Below are positions 21,467-30,312 of a stretch of 37,556 bases of DNA, in pieces. The DNA is from Algiphilus sp. (GTDB lineage: Bacteria; Pseudomonadota; Gammaproteobacteria; Nevskiales; Nevskiaceae): assembly GCA_022763315.1 (NCBI GenBank), contig JALEHA010000176.1, positions 1-37,556 of the forward strand. The letters are read 5' to 3'. The position numbers and the translations under genes are program-made. How positions within the stretch are numbered: position 1 is the first letter of the stretch; the number at the start of each line of letters is the position of its first letter. Under the pieces are notes generated by a model that was given only the letters and a program-made list of their open reading frames with translations, was not told where the DNA came from and did not search any database.

Positions 21467-24400
21467 ATGCAGAGTCATTCCGAAGCCAGCCCCGCCCCGC
21501 ACGGCGGGTGGCGCATTCACGCCGACCGCGGCGGCACCTTCACCGATATCATCGGCATTGCTCCAGACGGCAGCCGCCATACGCACAAGCTGCTGAGCCA
21601 TGCGCCCGGCCAGTACGAGGACGCGGTCATCGCCGGCACCCGCGCACTGCTTGGCCTCGCGTCCGATGCCGACGTGGCTGAGGGGCAGGTTGCAGAGTTG
21701 CGGCTGGGCACCACCGTTACCACCAACGCCCTGCTCGAAGGTCGTCACCATCCCTGTGCCCTTGTGATCAACAGCGGCTTCGAGGACCTGCTGGCCATCG
21801 GCGATCAGTCGCGCGACGACATCTTCGCGCTGGCCATTGCGCCGCGCACCGCGCTGTGCGCTCGAGTCGCCGGAGTGGCGACGCGCCGAGCCGCAGACGG
21901 TCAATGCCTGCTGCCGTTGAATCCCGATGCCCTACAGCGCACTTTGCAGGCCTTGCGCGACGAAGGCATCGACAGCCTCGCCATTGCCCTGATGCACGGC
22001 GCCCACTACCCCGACGAAGAGCAGGCGATCGCTACCGCCGCGCGCGCTGCGGGTTTCACGCATCTGTGTTGCAGCCACTGGGTGTCGACCGAAGCCGGCC
22101 TGCTGGCGCGGGCGCAAACCACCGTGGTCGAGGCCGCATTGGCGCCCATCCTGCAGCGCTACACGCAACGGCTGGCGGCCCAGCTGTCCGGTGCGCGCAT
22201 CCGCTGCATGCAATCCGACGGCAATCTCGCCGACGCCGCGCATTTCCATGCACGCAACAGCATTTTCTCCGGCCCCGCCGGCGGCGTCATCGGCGCCACG
22301 CGCATCGCCGCTGCCGGTGGCGTGTCGCGTATCGTCGGCCTCGACATGGGAGGGACGTCCACCGACGTCTTCCATGCCGAAGGCGGTGCACCCGTGCGCA
22401 GCAGCGTGACGGTAGCCGGACAACAGGTGCGCGCCCCAGCCCTGGATCTGCATACCGTGGCTGCTGGTGGTGGATCACAGGTCTTCCATGACGGGGCGCG
22501 CATGCGCGTCGGCCCCGAGTCGGCGGGCGCGGCCCCCGGCCCTGCCTGCTACGGGCGCGGTGGACCGGCGACGATCACCGACGCCAATCTCCTGCTTGGC
22601 CGTATCTACGGCGAAGGCTTCGCCCCGGTGTTCGGGCCGGATGGCAACGCCCCCCTCGACGCCGAACGCGCCTATGCGGCCTTTGCCGCGCTGCTGGGGG
22701 ACGACGCCGACCCATCCCGTGTTAACGCCGCCGCCCTCGGCGCACTGCGATTGGCGGTGGAGCAGATGGCCGGGGCCGTGCGGCGCGTCAGCGTGGCACG
22801 CGGGGTGGATATCACCGCGCATTGTCTCGTCGCCTTCGGTGGCGCCGGTGGGCAGCATGCCTGCGAGGTCGCCGAGGCCCTGGGCATGCAACAGGTCATG
22901 CTGCCGCAGCGCGCCAGCGTCCTGTCGGCGCTGGGTGTGGGTATGGCTGCGTTGGGTGTCACCGTGGATGAAGCCATCGACGCACCACTGGATGCGCACA
23001 GCGTGGCGCGGGCCGCCGCGGCATGGCCAGAATTGCACGCGCGTGCCGAACGCTGCTTGGCCACGCAGAACACGGCAATGACGCAGTGCAGCGCGGTCAT
23101 GCGCCTGCACTACGAACACGCCGAAACCGTGCTGGAGATCGGCTTCGACACCGACCGTACCGCCGCAGGTATCGCCGAGCAGTTCCACGCCGCCCACCAC
23201 AGAGATGTCGGCTTTTCCGACCCTGCGCGGCCCATTCATGTGGTGGGTTTGCGGCTACGGGCACAGGATGAGGGACAACCAGTGGCAGCGGATACTGCGC
23301 GCCCGCCACGGCAGCAGACGGGCACGCAGACGATGATGCTGTCCGACGGTCAATGGCATCCGGTCCCGGTCTACGAGCATCTCGACGCGCAGGAGATCGA
23401 GGGCCCGGCCCTGGTGCTGCTGGCCCAGTCGAATCTGGTCCTTCCGCCTGGGTGGACCGCGCATGCGGATGCGCATGGCATCCACGCGCGACGCGGCAGT
23501 CTGCCCGCCGTCACCGAGCAGACCGCCACCGCCGCGCGCCTCGAACTGTTCAACCATCGCTTCATGCAGATTGCCTGCGAGATGGGCGATGCCCTGCAGC
23601 GCAGCGCGCACTCCGTCAACGTGCGCAACCGGTTGGATTACTCCTGCGCCCTGTTCGACCGCGACGGCCAACTGGTCGCCAATGCGCCGCACATCCCGGT
23701 GCATCTGGGCTCGATGAGCGCCGCCGTGCAAGCGGTATTGCGGCAGCAGGCCGAGCGCGGCGAGTCATTGGAAGCCGACGACGCTTGGTTGATCAATGAC
23801 CCCTACACCGGCGGGACGCATCTGCCGGATCTCACCCTGATCATGCCGGTCTTCGTCGCTGATCGGGATCGGCCAGTGGCCTTTGTCGCCGCACGCGCGC
23901 ATCACGCCGATGTGGGCGGTATCAGCCCCGGCTCGATGCCGGCCTCCAGCACGAGCATCGACGAGGAAGGCATCCGCATCGCGGGCCTGCGTGTGGCGCG
24001 TCACGGCAGGCTGGACGAGGATCTGCTGCGCGCCACCTTGACCCAAGGCCCCCACCCGGCGCGCAATCCCGAGGCCAACCTCGCGGATCTGCGCGCACAG
24101 CTTGCCTCCTGCACCCGTGGCGTCGGGCTGGTGCAATCGCTGTGCGCGCAACATGGTGTGGATACCGTCATGCAGCAGATGCAGCAGGTTCAGGATTACG
24201 CAGCCCAGGCGGTGGCCGACTTTCTGCACACCCTGCCCTCCAATCAGCGCACCGTGGACATGGACGACGGCCAGCGCATCCAGGTGGCCACTCAGGTCCG
24301 CGAGGGTCGCTTGCATCTGGACTTCTCCGGCACCAGCGCGGCCGATACCGGAAACGCCAATACGCCCCTTCCAGTGGTGCGCGCCGCGGTGATGTACGCA

Positions 24401-25078
24401 CTGCGTTGCGTCATTGCCGCCCCGCTACCCTTGAACGAAGGCTTTCTTCGCCATGTCGTGCTCTCGGTGCCGGAACCGTCACTGCTGGCGCCGCAGCCGC
24501 CTTCAGCGGTGGTCGCCGGCAATGTGGAAAGCTCCCAGGCCGTGACCGACGCGCTGCTCGCCGCCTTCGGCGCCATGGCCGAGTCGCAGGGCACGATGAA
24601 CAACATCAGCTTCGGCAATGCACGGCACCAGTACTACGAGACGTTGTGTGGCGGCGCCGGCGCCGGGCCCGGCTTCGATGGCGCAAGCGCGGTACACACC
24701 CATATGACCAATTCGCGCATCACGGACCCCGAAATCATCGAACGACAGCAGCCGGTGCGCGTGGAACACTTCGGCCTGCGCCCGCATAGCGGTGGTGATG
24801 GCCAATGGCGCGGCGGCGATGGCGTTCGTCGCGTGCTGCGCTTCTTGGAGGCGGTTGAGCTCGCGGTGATCAGCAATCGTCGTCGCCACCCCGCGCGCGG
24901 CATGGCAGGTGGTGGCGATGGCCAGCTCGGCGAGAACTGGTTGATCGCGCCGGATGGCAAGCGAGAGCCCCTACCGGCCCGCGTGCGACTGCAGGTAGAA
25001 GCCGACAGCTGCCTCGAGGTCCTGACACCCGGCGGCGGCGGCTGGGGACCACCGTGCACCGGCGAGGCCGCTGTATGA
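21467..25078 (+). CDS. Fused hydantoinase A/B protein, 5-oxoprolinase-like
   Basis: Large cytoplasmic ATP-dependent amidohydrolase of 1203 residues that joins HyuA and HyuB in one chain, as in eukaryotic and some bacterial 5-oxoprolinases (5-oxo-L-proline to L-glutamate). The HyuA half (about 1-685) has the N-terminal ADRGGTFTDII phosphate loop and the second ASKHA-type loop LDMGGTSTDV. The HyuB half (about 688-1195) starts at RLELFNHRFMQIACEMGD and contains ARAHHADVGGISPGSMPASS, the segment shared with 5-oxoprolinase, and a glycine-rich end TPGGGGWG. Hydantoin or another cyclic amide could be the real substrate. The start has no good ribosome site. The stop overlaps the next gene as ATGA, so the two products are coupled. 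Confidence 0.92.
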   Translation: MQSHSEASPAPHGGWRIHADRGGTFTDIIGIAPDGSRHTHKLLSHAPGQYEDAVIAGTRALLGLASDADVAEGQVAELRLGTTVTTNALLEGRHHPCALVINSGFEDLLAIGDQSRDDIFALAIAPRTALCARVAGVATRRAADGQCLLPLNPDALQRTLQALRDEGIDSLAIALMHGAHYPDEEQAIATAARAAGFTHLCCSHWVSTEAGLLARAQTTVVEAALAPILQRYTQRLAAQLSGARIRCMQSDGNLADAAHFHARNSIFSGPAGGVIGATRIAAAGGVSRIVGLDMGGTSTDVFHAEGGAPVRSSVTVAGQQVRAPALDLHTVAAGGGSQVFHDGARMRVGPESAGAAPGPACYGRGGPATITDANLLLGRIYGEGFAPVFGPDGNAPLDAERAYAAFAALLGDDADPSRVNAAALGALRLAVEQMAGAVRRVSVARGVDITAHCLVAFGGAGGQHACEVAEALGMQQVMLPQRASVLSALGVGMAALGVTVDEAIDAPLDAHSVARAAAAWPELHARAERCLATQNTAMTQCSAVMRLHYEHAETVLEIGFDTDRTAAGIAEQFHAAHHRDVGFSDPARPIHVVGLRLRAQDEGQPVAADTARPPRQQTGTQTMMLSDGQWHPVPVYEHLDAQEIEGPALVLLAQSNLVLPPGWTAHADAHGIHARRGSLPAVTEQTATAARLELFNHRFMQIACEMGDALQRSAHSVNVRNRLDYSCALFDRDGQLVANAPHIPVHLGSMSAAVQAVLRQQAERGESLEADDAWLINDPYTGGTHLPDLTLIMPVFVADRDRPVAFVAARAHHADVGGISPGSMPASSTSIDEEGIRIAGLRVARHGRLDEDLLRATLTQGPHPARNPEANLADLRAQLASCTRGVGLVQSLCAQHGVDTVMQQMQQVQDYAAQAVADFLHTLPSNQRTVDMDDGQRIQVATQVREGRLHLDFSGTSAADTGNANTPLPVVRAAVMYALRCVIAAPLPLNEGFLRHVVLSVPEPSLLAPQPPSAVVAGNVESSQAVTDALLAAFGAMAESQGTMNNISFGNARHQYYETLCGGAGAGPGFDGASAVHTHMTNSRITDPEIIERQQPVRVEHFGLRPHSGGDGQWRGGDGVRRVLRFLEAVELAVISNRRRHPARGMAGGGDGQLGENWLIAPDGKREPLPARVRLQVEADSCLEVLTPGGGGWGPPCTGEAAV

Positions 25079-26364
25079 AGCGACGCCGCCTGCTCCAGGT
25101 GGGGGCTGCCGGCGCACTGGTCGCCGGCGGCCTCGCCTGGCTGCGCCCTGACGATCGCTCGGCACCGCACACGTCCTATTTTTCACGGCTGCAGCGCATG
25201 CTGCAGCACGACGGCCCCGGCACCGCCTGTCTCGTGCTTGATCTCGACCGAGTCAACCACAACCTGATCGCGCTGCGCGACACGATGCCGCCGCAGATGG
25301 CCTACCGCGTGGTGGCGAAGTCGCTGCCCTGCACCGACCTGATCCAGCAAGTGCTCGCCACCATGCACTCACGGCGCATCATGAGCTTCCATCAGCCTTT
25401 CACCAATCAGTTGGCGCAGGATTTTCCCGATGCCGACCTCCTGCTCGGCAAGCCCATGCCGGTGGATGCGGCAGCTGCCTTCTACGACCGCCTCCGCCCG
25501 AGCATCTTCGACCCGCAGATGCAGCTGCAGTGGCTGATCGACACACCGGATCGGTTACGCGCCTATCGCGATCTGGCGCGGCAACTCGATGTGCGCATGC
25601 GCATCAATATCGAAATTGACGTCGGACTGCGGCGCGGCGGCGTATCAGACGATGCCAGCTTCATCCAGCTATTGCGCCTGCTTCGCGACAACAGCCGGCA
25701 CCTGCGCTTTGCGGGCCTGATGGGCTACGACGCCCATGTCATGCGTATGCCAGCCGTCTTTGGCAGTCCCGAGTCGCTGCAACAAGAGGCCAATGCGCGC
25801 TATGCGCACTTTCTTGCCCTGCTGCGTCAGTACGGCAGCGACCTGCTCACCATGAATCAGGACCTGCCGCTGGTATTCAACACTGCGGGCAGCCTGAACT
25901 ACCAGCTGCACGCCACCGCCAGCCCGGCCAACGAAGTCGCGGTGGGAAGCGCTCTGGTCAAGCCTTCGGATTTTGATATCGACAGCCTCGACGCCTTCCA
26001 GAGTGCGCTGTACATCGCAGCCCCGGTACTCAAAACGGCCAGCGGCCTTCGCCTGCCGGGCATGGAATGGGCAAATCATGTGGCACCGCTGCTCAACCCC
26101 AATCTCGCCCATACCCATTTCATCTACGGCGGCAACTGGATGGCCACCCCGGAATCTCCGGCGGGGCTGCGCCCGAACCGATGGTACGGACGCAGCAGCA
26201 ACCAGGAGATGCTGAATGGAGGCGACGCCGCCAGGCTTCGTGCCGGGGACTACGTGTTCTTCCGGCCAACGCAGTCCGAGGCCGTGATGCTGCAATTCGG
26301 TCCGCTGGTGGTGGTACAGGCCGGAACCATTATCGACCGCTGGCCCGTACTGTCCGCACGTTAG
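25075..26364 (+). CDS. PLP-dependent alanine-racemase-fold enzyme with Tat-like N-terminus (DSD1/D-threonine aldolase-like)
   Basis: Protein of 429 residues related to the D-threonine aldolase/D-serine dehydratase branch of fold-type III PLP enzymes. The N-terminal barrel opens with CLVLDLDRVNHNL (52-64). The expected PLP lysine is Lys82 in RVVAKSLPC. The barrel continues with INIEIDVGLRRGG and the strand RFAGLMGYDAHVM. The C-terminal beta domain is present (VLKTASGLRLPG to VVQAGTIIDRWPV). The usual HxD or HxC metal pair of the family is not obvious. The first residues MKRRRLLQVGAAGALVAGG look like a twin-arginine signal or an uncleaved anchor, unusual for this family and implying activity at or outside the membrane. 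The start codon shares ATGA with the hydantoinase stop. The substrate is unknown. Confidence 0.85.
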   Translation: MKRRRLLQVGAAGALVAGGLAWLRPDDRSAPHTSYFSRLQRMLQHDGPGTACLVLDLDRVNHNLIALRDTMPPQMAYRVVAKSLPCTDLIQQVLATMHSRRIMSFHQPFTNQLAQDFPDADLLLGKPMPVDAAAAFYDRLRPSIFDPQMQLQWLIDTPDRLRAYRDLARQLDVRMRINIEIDVGLRRGGVSDDASFIQLLRLLRDNSRHLRFAGLMGYDAHVMRMPAVFGSPESLQQEANARYAHFLALLRQYGSDLLTMNQDLPLVFNTAGSLNYQLHATASPANEVAVGSALVKPSDFDIDSLDAFQSALYIAAPVLKTASGLRLPGMEWANHVAPLLNPNLAHTHFIYGGNWMATPESPAGLRPNRWYGRSSNQEMLNGGDAARLRAGDYVFFRPTQSEAVMLQFGPLVVVQAGTIIDRWPVLSAR

Positions 26365-26394
26365 GGCCCCGGCCTCGACAAAGCCGCGGAGGCG

Positions 26395-26411
26395 CTGCAT
26401 GCGCGATGCAG
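26395..26411 (+). promoter_or_regulatory. Palindrome in the suf promoter region
   Basis: CTGCAT-GCGCG-ATGCAG, perfect 6-bp arms, ending six bases before the -10. It occupies the position of the -35, so it may be an operator or activator site, or simply an inverted repeat in the 87-base gap before sufR. Confidence 0.35.
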
Positions 26412-26417
26412 GCGGGG

Positions 26418-26423
26418 TACAAT
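26418..26423 (+). promoter_or_regulatory. -10 element of the suf operon
   Basis: TACAAT, five of six matches to the -10 consensus, 28 bases before the sufR ATG. No good -35 lies 16-18 bases upstream. The imperfect dyad ACCAAATCGGT downstream (26428-26438) could be part of a SufR/IscR-type site, but it matches the IscR consensus poorly. Confidence 0.5.
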
Positions 26424-26451
26424 CAAGACCAAATCGGTTCGGATTAACGCC

Positions 26452-26916
26452 ATGCGCCTCGGCAAACTCACAGACTATGCCACTGTCATATTGACGGAGA
26501 TGGCGCGCGCCCCGTCGCGCCGGCAATCGGCGGTGGAGCTCGCCAATCTCACGCATGTGGCGGCGCCGACCGTGTCCAAGCTGTTGCGTCAGCTCGCCCA
26601 AGTCGGCTTGGTCGAGGCGACGCGCGGCGCGCATGGCGGCTACCGCCTGGCGCGACGACCCGAACAGATCACGATCGCCGAAGTCGTCGCCGCGCTCGAA
26701 GGACCCATCGCCCTGACCACCTGCAGCGACGGGGCGGACTCCTGCCCCATCGATCATCACTGCGGCGTGCGCACCAACTGGTCGCGCATCAGCGACGCCA
26801 TCGAACGTGCGCTCGCCGCCGTCACCTTGGCCGACATGGTCGCCCCACTGCCGGAAACCGAATTCCCGTTGCGGCGTCTGGATACGTCGCAAGCCCGCCC
26901 AACCGCTGGAGCCTGA
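26452..26916 (+). CDS. sufR: SUF-system Fe-S assembly regulator, Rrf2 family (SufR/IscR-like)
   Basis: Transcription regulator of the Rrf2 family, 154 residues, probably controlling the suf operon it heads. The N-terminal winged helix ([39 protein letters not shown]) is followed by the Fe-S-binding cysteines at 91, 98 and 104, close to the IscR ligands 92, 98 and 104. It differs from IscR in the opening RLGKLTDYA, which is typical of the SUF-linked regulator group of gammaproteobacteria. The sufB ATG follows the stop by one base, so the genes are coupled. Autoregulation by cluster status is inferred from the family. Confidence 0.92.
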   Translation: MRLGKLTDYATVILTEMARAPSRRQSAVELANLTHVAAPTVSKLLRQLAQVGLVEATRGAHGGYRLARRPEQITIAEVVAALEGPIALTTCSDGADSCPIDHHCGVRTNWSRISDAIERALAAVTLADMVAPLPETEFPLRRLDTSQARPTAGA

Positions 26917-26917
26917 C

Positions 26918-28366
26918 ATGGCCACCGCTGCTGAACTCGAGAACATGCTGAAACGGCGTGAATACAGCGCCGGCTTCGTGACCGATATCGAATCCGAGAC
27001 CGTTCCTCCGGGTTTGTCCGAGGACGTCATCCGGGCGATTTCCGCTAAAAAAGGCGAACCGGAATGGCTGCTCGAATTCCGCCTGAAGGCCTATCGCCGC
27101 TGGCTGAAGATGGAGTCGCCAAGCTGGGCCCACCTCGACTATCCGCCCATCGACTACCAGGCGATCAGCTACTACAGCACGCCCAAGTCCATGGCGGATG
27201 GCCCAAAATCGCTCGACGAAGTGGACCCGAAGCTGCTCGAAACCTACAACAAACTCGGCATTCCGCTGGAGGAGCAGAAGATGCTCGCTGGCGTGGCGAT
27301 GGACGTCGTCTTCGATTCCGTCTCGGTGGCGACCACCTTCAAGGAGAAGCTGGCCGAAGCCGGGGTGATCTTCTGCCCCATCTCGGAAGCGGTGCAGGAA
27401 TACCCGGAACTGGTACGGAAATACCTCGGCACGGTAGTGCCCTTTGGCGACAATTTCTTCGCCTCGCTCAATACCGCGGTCTTCACGGATGGCAGCTTTG
27501 TCTACGTGCCCAAGGGTGTGACCTGCCCCATGGAGCTGTCGACCTATTTCCGCATCAACGAGCGCAACACTGGCCAGTTCGAGCGCACCCTTATCATCTG
27601 CGAGGAAGGCGCCTCGGTGTCGTACCTGGAAGGCTGCACCGCACCGCAGCGGGATGAGAACCAGCTGCACGCGGCGGTCGTTGAGTTGGTGGCGCTGGAC
27701 GACGCCAAGATCAAGTACTCCACGGTGCAGAACTGGTATCCCGGCGACGAGGATGGCAAGGGTGGCATCTACAACTTCGTCACCAAGCGCGGCGACTGCC
27801 GCGGCAAGCGTTCGCACATCTCCTGGACGCAGGTCGAAACCGGCTCCGCCATCACCTGGAAGTATCCCAGCTGCCTGCTGCGCGGAGACGATTCGCGCGG
27901 CGAGTTCTACTCGGTCGCGCTGACCAATGGCCGGCAGCAGGCCGATACCGGCACAAAGATGATGCATCTTGGCAAGAACACACGCTCGACCATTGTTTCC
28001 AAGGGCATTTCTGCCGGTCGGTCGGACCAGTCTTATCGCGGTCTGGTGCGCATGACCGAAGGTGCCACCGGCGCCCGCAACTACACCCAGTGCGACTCGC
28101 TGCTCATTGGCGATCAGTGCGGCGCGCACACCTTCCCCTACACCGAAGTGCGTACCCCAAGTGGTCAGCTTGAACACGAGGCGACCACCTCGCGTATCGG
28201 CGAGGAGCAGCTCTACTACCTGATGAGCCGCGGCCTGTCCGAGGAAGATGCCGTATCGATGATCGTCAACGGCTTCTGTCGTGACGTCTTCAAGGAGCTG
28301 CCCATGGAATTCGCCGTCGAGGCGGGCAAGCTGCTTCAGGTCTCTCTGGAAGGGGCGGTCGGCTAA
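26918..28366 (+). CDS. sufB: Fe-S cluster scaffold subunit SufB
   Basis: Core scaffold of the SufBC2D complex, 482 residues, a length typical of SufB. It is identified by the N-terminal helical region ([17 protein letters not shown]) and the right-handed beta-helix core with [19 protein letters not shown]. The C-terminal block [20 protein letters not shown] carries the conserved cysteines used in sulfur acceptance and cluster assembly. It ends with [17 protein letters not shown]. The open frame extends upstream into sufR. The chosen ATG 26918 has GGAG seven bases before it and gives the family N-terminus [11 protein letters not shown]. Sulfur comes from SufS, and SufC supplies ATP. Confidence 0.97.
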   Translation: MATAAELENMLKRREYSAGFVTDIESETVPPGLSEDVIRAISAKKGEPEWLLEFRLKAYRRWLKMESPSWAHLDYPPIDYQAISYYSTPKSMADGPKSLDEVDPKLLETYNKLGIPLEEQKMLAGVAMDVVFDSVSVATTFKEKLAEAGVIFCPISEAVQEYPELVRKYLGTVVPFGDNFFASLNTAVFTDGSFVYVPKGVTCPMELSTYFRINERNTGQFERTLIICEEGASVSYLEGCTAPQRDENQLHAAVVELVALDDAKIKYSTVQNWYPGDEDGKGGIYNFVTKRGDCRGKRSHISWTQVETGSAITWKYPSCLLRGDDSRGEFYSVALTNGRQQADTGTKMMHLGKNTRSTIVSKGISAGRSDQSYRGLVRMTEGATGARNYTQCDSLLIGDQCGAHTFPYTEVRTPSGQLEHEATTSRIGEEQLYYLMSRGLSEEDAVSMIVNGFCRDVFKELPMEFAVEAGKLLQVSLEGAVG

Positions 28367-28393
28367 TCCACCCCTTCAGTCAAAGGAAACACC

Positions 28394-29140
28394 ATGCTGG
28401 AAATCAATAATCTACGCGCCTCTATTCAAGAGGAATCGATACTCAAGGGCTTGGATCTGTCCATCCCCGCCGGGGAGGTGCACGCCATCATGGGTCCCAA
28501 CGGCGCGGGCAAATCCACGCTCGGCCACGTCCTCGCCGGCCGCGAGGGCTATGAGGCCAGCGAGGGCAGCATCACCCTGGACGGCCGCGACCTGTCCGCA
28601 ATGGATACCGCCGAACGCGCCGCCGCCGGACTCTTCCTGGGCTTTCAGTACCCGGTCGAGATTCCGGGTGTGAGCAACATCCAGTTCCTGCGTGCGGCCT
28701 ACAACGCCCAGCGCAAGGCGCGCGGCGAGGACGAGCTGGACGCCATGGCTTTCCTCAAGCATGTCCGGCAGTTCCTCGACACGGTTGGCATGGGAAAGGA
28801 CATGCTGCACCGAGGCCTCAATGAAGGCTTCTCCGGTGGTGAGAAAAAGCGCAACGAAATCCTGCAGATGCTGGTGCTGCAACCCCGCATGATCGTGCTC
28901 GACGAAACCGACTCCGGGCTCGACATCGACGCCCTCAAGACGGTCGCCGGCGGCATCAACGCCATGCGCAGCCCGGAACGCGCCATCCTCCTTATCACGC
29001 ACTACCAGCGACTGCTGGACTACGTGAAGCCGGACCGTGTCCACGTACTGGCACAAGGCCGCATCGTACGCAGCGGTGGACCGGAACTCGCGCAGGAGCT
29101 GGAGGCCAAGGGCTACGCGGGGATCGAGAACGCCGCATGA
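28394..29140 (+). CDS. sufC: Fe-S assembly ATPase SufC
   Basis: ABC-type ATPase of the SufBCD scaffold, 248 residues. Walker A GPNGAGKST is at 34-42, the Q-loop in FLGFQYPVEIPG (81-92), the signature SGGEKKR at 147-153 and Walker B MIVLDE at 166-171. The EKKR signature followed by NEILQML is diagnostic for SufC rather than a transporter ATPase. AAGGA lies ahead of the ATG. Its stop overlaps the sufD start (ATGA). Confidence 0.97.
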   Translation: MLEINNLRASIQEESILKGLDLSIPAGEVHAIMGPNGAGKSTLGHVLAGREGYEASEGSITLDGRDLSAMDTAERAAAGLFLGFQYPVEIPGVSNIQFLRAAYNAQRKARGEDELDAMAFLKHVRQFLDTVGMGKDMLHRGLNEGFSGGEKKRNEILQMLVLQPRMIVLDETDSGLDIDALKTVAGGINAMRSPERAILLITHYQRLLDYVKPDRVHVLAQGRIVRSGGPELAQELEAKGYAGIENAA

Positions 29141-30312
29141 GCCTGACCGAGCGCCTCCAACCCCTGTTCGATCACCTGCCGGAGAATCAGCGCGCCGCGC
29201 GTGCCGCTTTCTGGCAGCGGCTGCGCGACGAAGGCTTTCCAAGCAAGAAGCACGAGCGCTGGCGGTTCACGGACCTGCCCGGCGCGCTGCCGGACGCCCT
29301 CCATCCTGCGGAGCCGGCGCAACTGACGCTACCCGACGTCGAAGGCTGCCGGCGTATCGCCTTCATCAATGGCGCAGCCGAAGGCGTTGACGCCAACGAG
29401 TTACGCACCGAGCCCGCTGCCAGCGTCCATGACGCCAGCGATCTGGTCAATGCGGCGCTAGCAAGCACCGGCCTGCATTGGGTACCAAGCACCGCGTCCA
29501 CCCCGCTGCACCTGTGTACGCGCACCACCACAGGTTCAGTTCATCTGCGACACCGCATCGAAGTGCCGCCGCAGGTGCAGGCACAGCTCTACTGGGATGA
29601 CGTTGTCGAGGGCGACGCCGATTTCGTCACCCAAAGCCTGGAGATCACACTGGCTGAAGGGGCATCGCTGGTGCTCGCCAGGAAGCACGCCAATACCGCG
29701 CGAGGTCCTGCGCTGCTGCGCACCGACGCCCGGTTGGCGCGTGACGCGCAACTGCAACTCACCGGCTTTGATGCGGGCAGCGCGCTTTCGCGCCACGATC
29801 TGCATGTCCGCCTCGATGCTGGCGGCGCGCAGGCGCAAGTACACGGTGTCTTCGCGCCCTGGGCGCAGGGCCACATCGATACCTTCGCCACCGTCGAGCA
29901 CGCTGCCGCGGATACCGGCAGCCGCCTGCAGTTCCGTGGTCTCGGCATGGACAAGGGCGTGGGCGTACTGACGGGCCGGGTGCATGTGCATCGCGATGCC
30001 CAGCGCATCGATTCCAACCAACAGCTGGGGAGCCTGCTGCTGTCACCGCGCGCACAGATCAATGCGAAGCCCGAACTGGAAATCTACGCCGACGATGTGC
30101 AGTGCGCGCATGGCAACGCCATCGGCCAGATCGACCAGGACGCGCTCTACTATCTACAGACACGCGGCGTGCCCTACGCCGAAGCGCGCGCCCTGCTGAT
30201 CGGCGCCTATGCAGCGGAAACGCTGCATATCCCGGCCATGCCTGCGGTGGAAAAGGCGTTGATGGCCGGCCTCGACCGCGCCCTCGCACATGCCGACTGG
30301 AGCCTGACATGA
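29137..30312 (+). CDS. sufD: Fe-S assembly scaffold subunit SufD
   Basis: Partner of SufB in the SufBC2D complex, needed for iron acquisition and cluster formation. It has 391 residues, within the SufD range. The N-terminal part (SKKHERWRFTDLPGAL) and the C-terminal beta-helix end are typical. The block CAHGNAIGQIDQDALYYLQTRGVP holds the conserved histidine (E. coli His360 equivalent) and YYLQTRG. The central region is the poorly conserved part of the family, as expected. Both ends overlap neighbours by ATGA (sufC before, sufS after), so stoichiometric coupled translation is likely. Confidence 0.95.
   Translation: MSLTERLQPLFDHLPENQRAARAAFWQRLRDEGFPSKKHERWRFTDLPGALPDALHPAEPAQLTLPDVEGCRRIAFINGAAEGVDANELRTEPAASVHDASDLVNAALASTGLHWVPSTASTPLHLCTRTTTGSVHLRHRIEVPPQVQAQLYWDDVVEGDADFVTQSLEITLAEGASLVLARKHANTARGPALLRTDARLARDAQLQLTGFDAGSALSRHDLHVRLDAGGAQAQVHGVFAPWAQGHIDTFATVEHAAADTGSRLQFRGLGMDKGVGVLTGRVHVHRDAQRIDSNQQLGSLLLSPRAQINAKPELEIYADDVQCAHGNAIGQIDQDALYYLQTRGVPYAEARALLIGAYAAETLHIPAMPAVEKALMAGLDRALAHADWSLT

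Noticed and set aside
21407-21904. N-terminal extension of the thioesterase reading frame
   Set aside because: This part is antisense to the hydantoinase gene and not hotdog-like; ATG 21406 gives the family start.
25669-27030. Minus-strand open frame of 453 codons opposite the PLP enzyme, sufR and the sufB start
   Set aside because: It spans three convincing plus-strand genes and their control region; no motif or ribosome site supports it.
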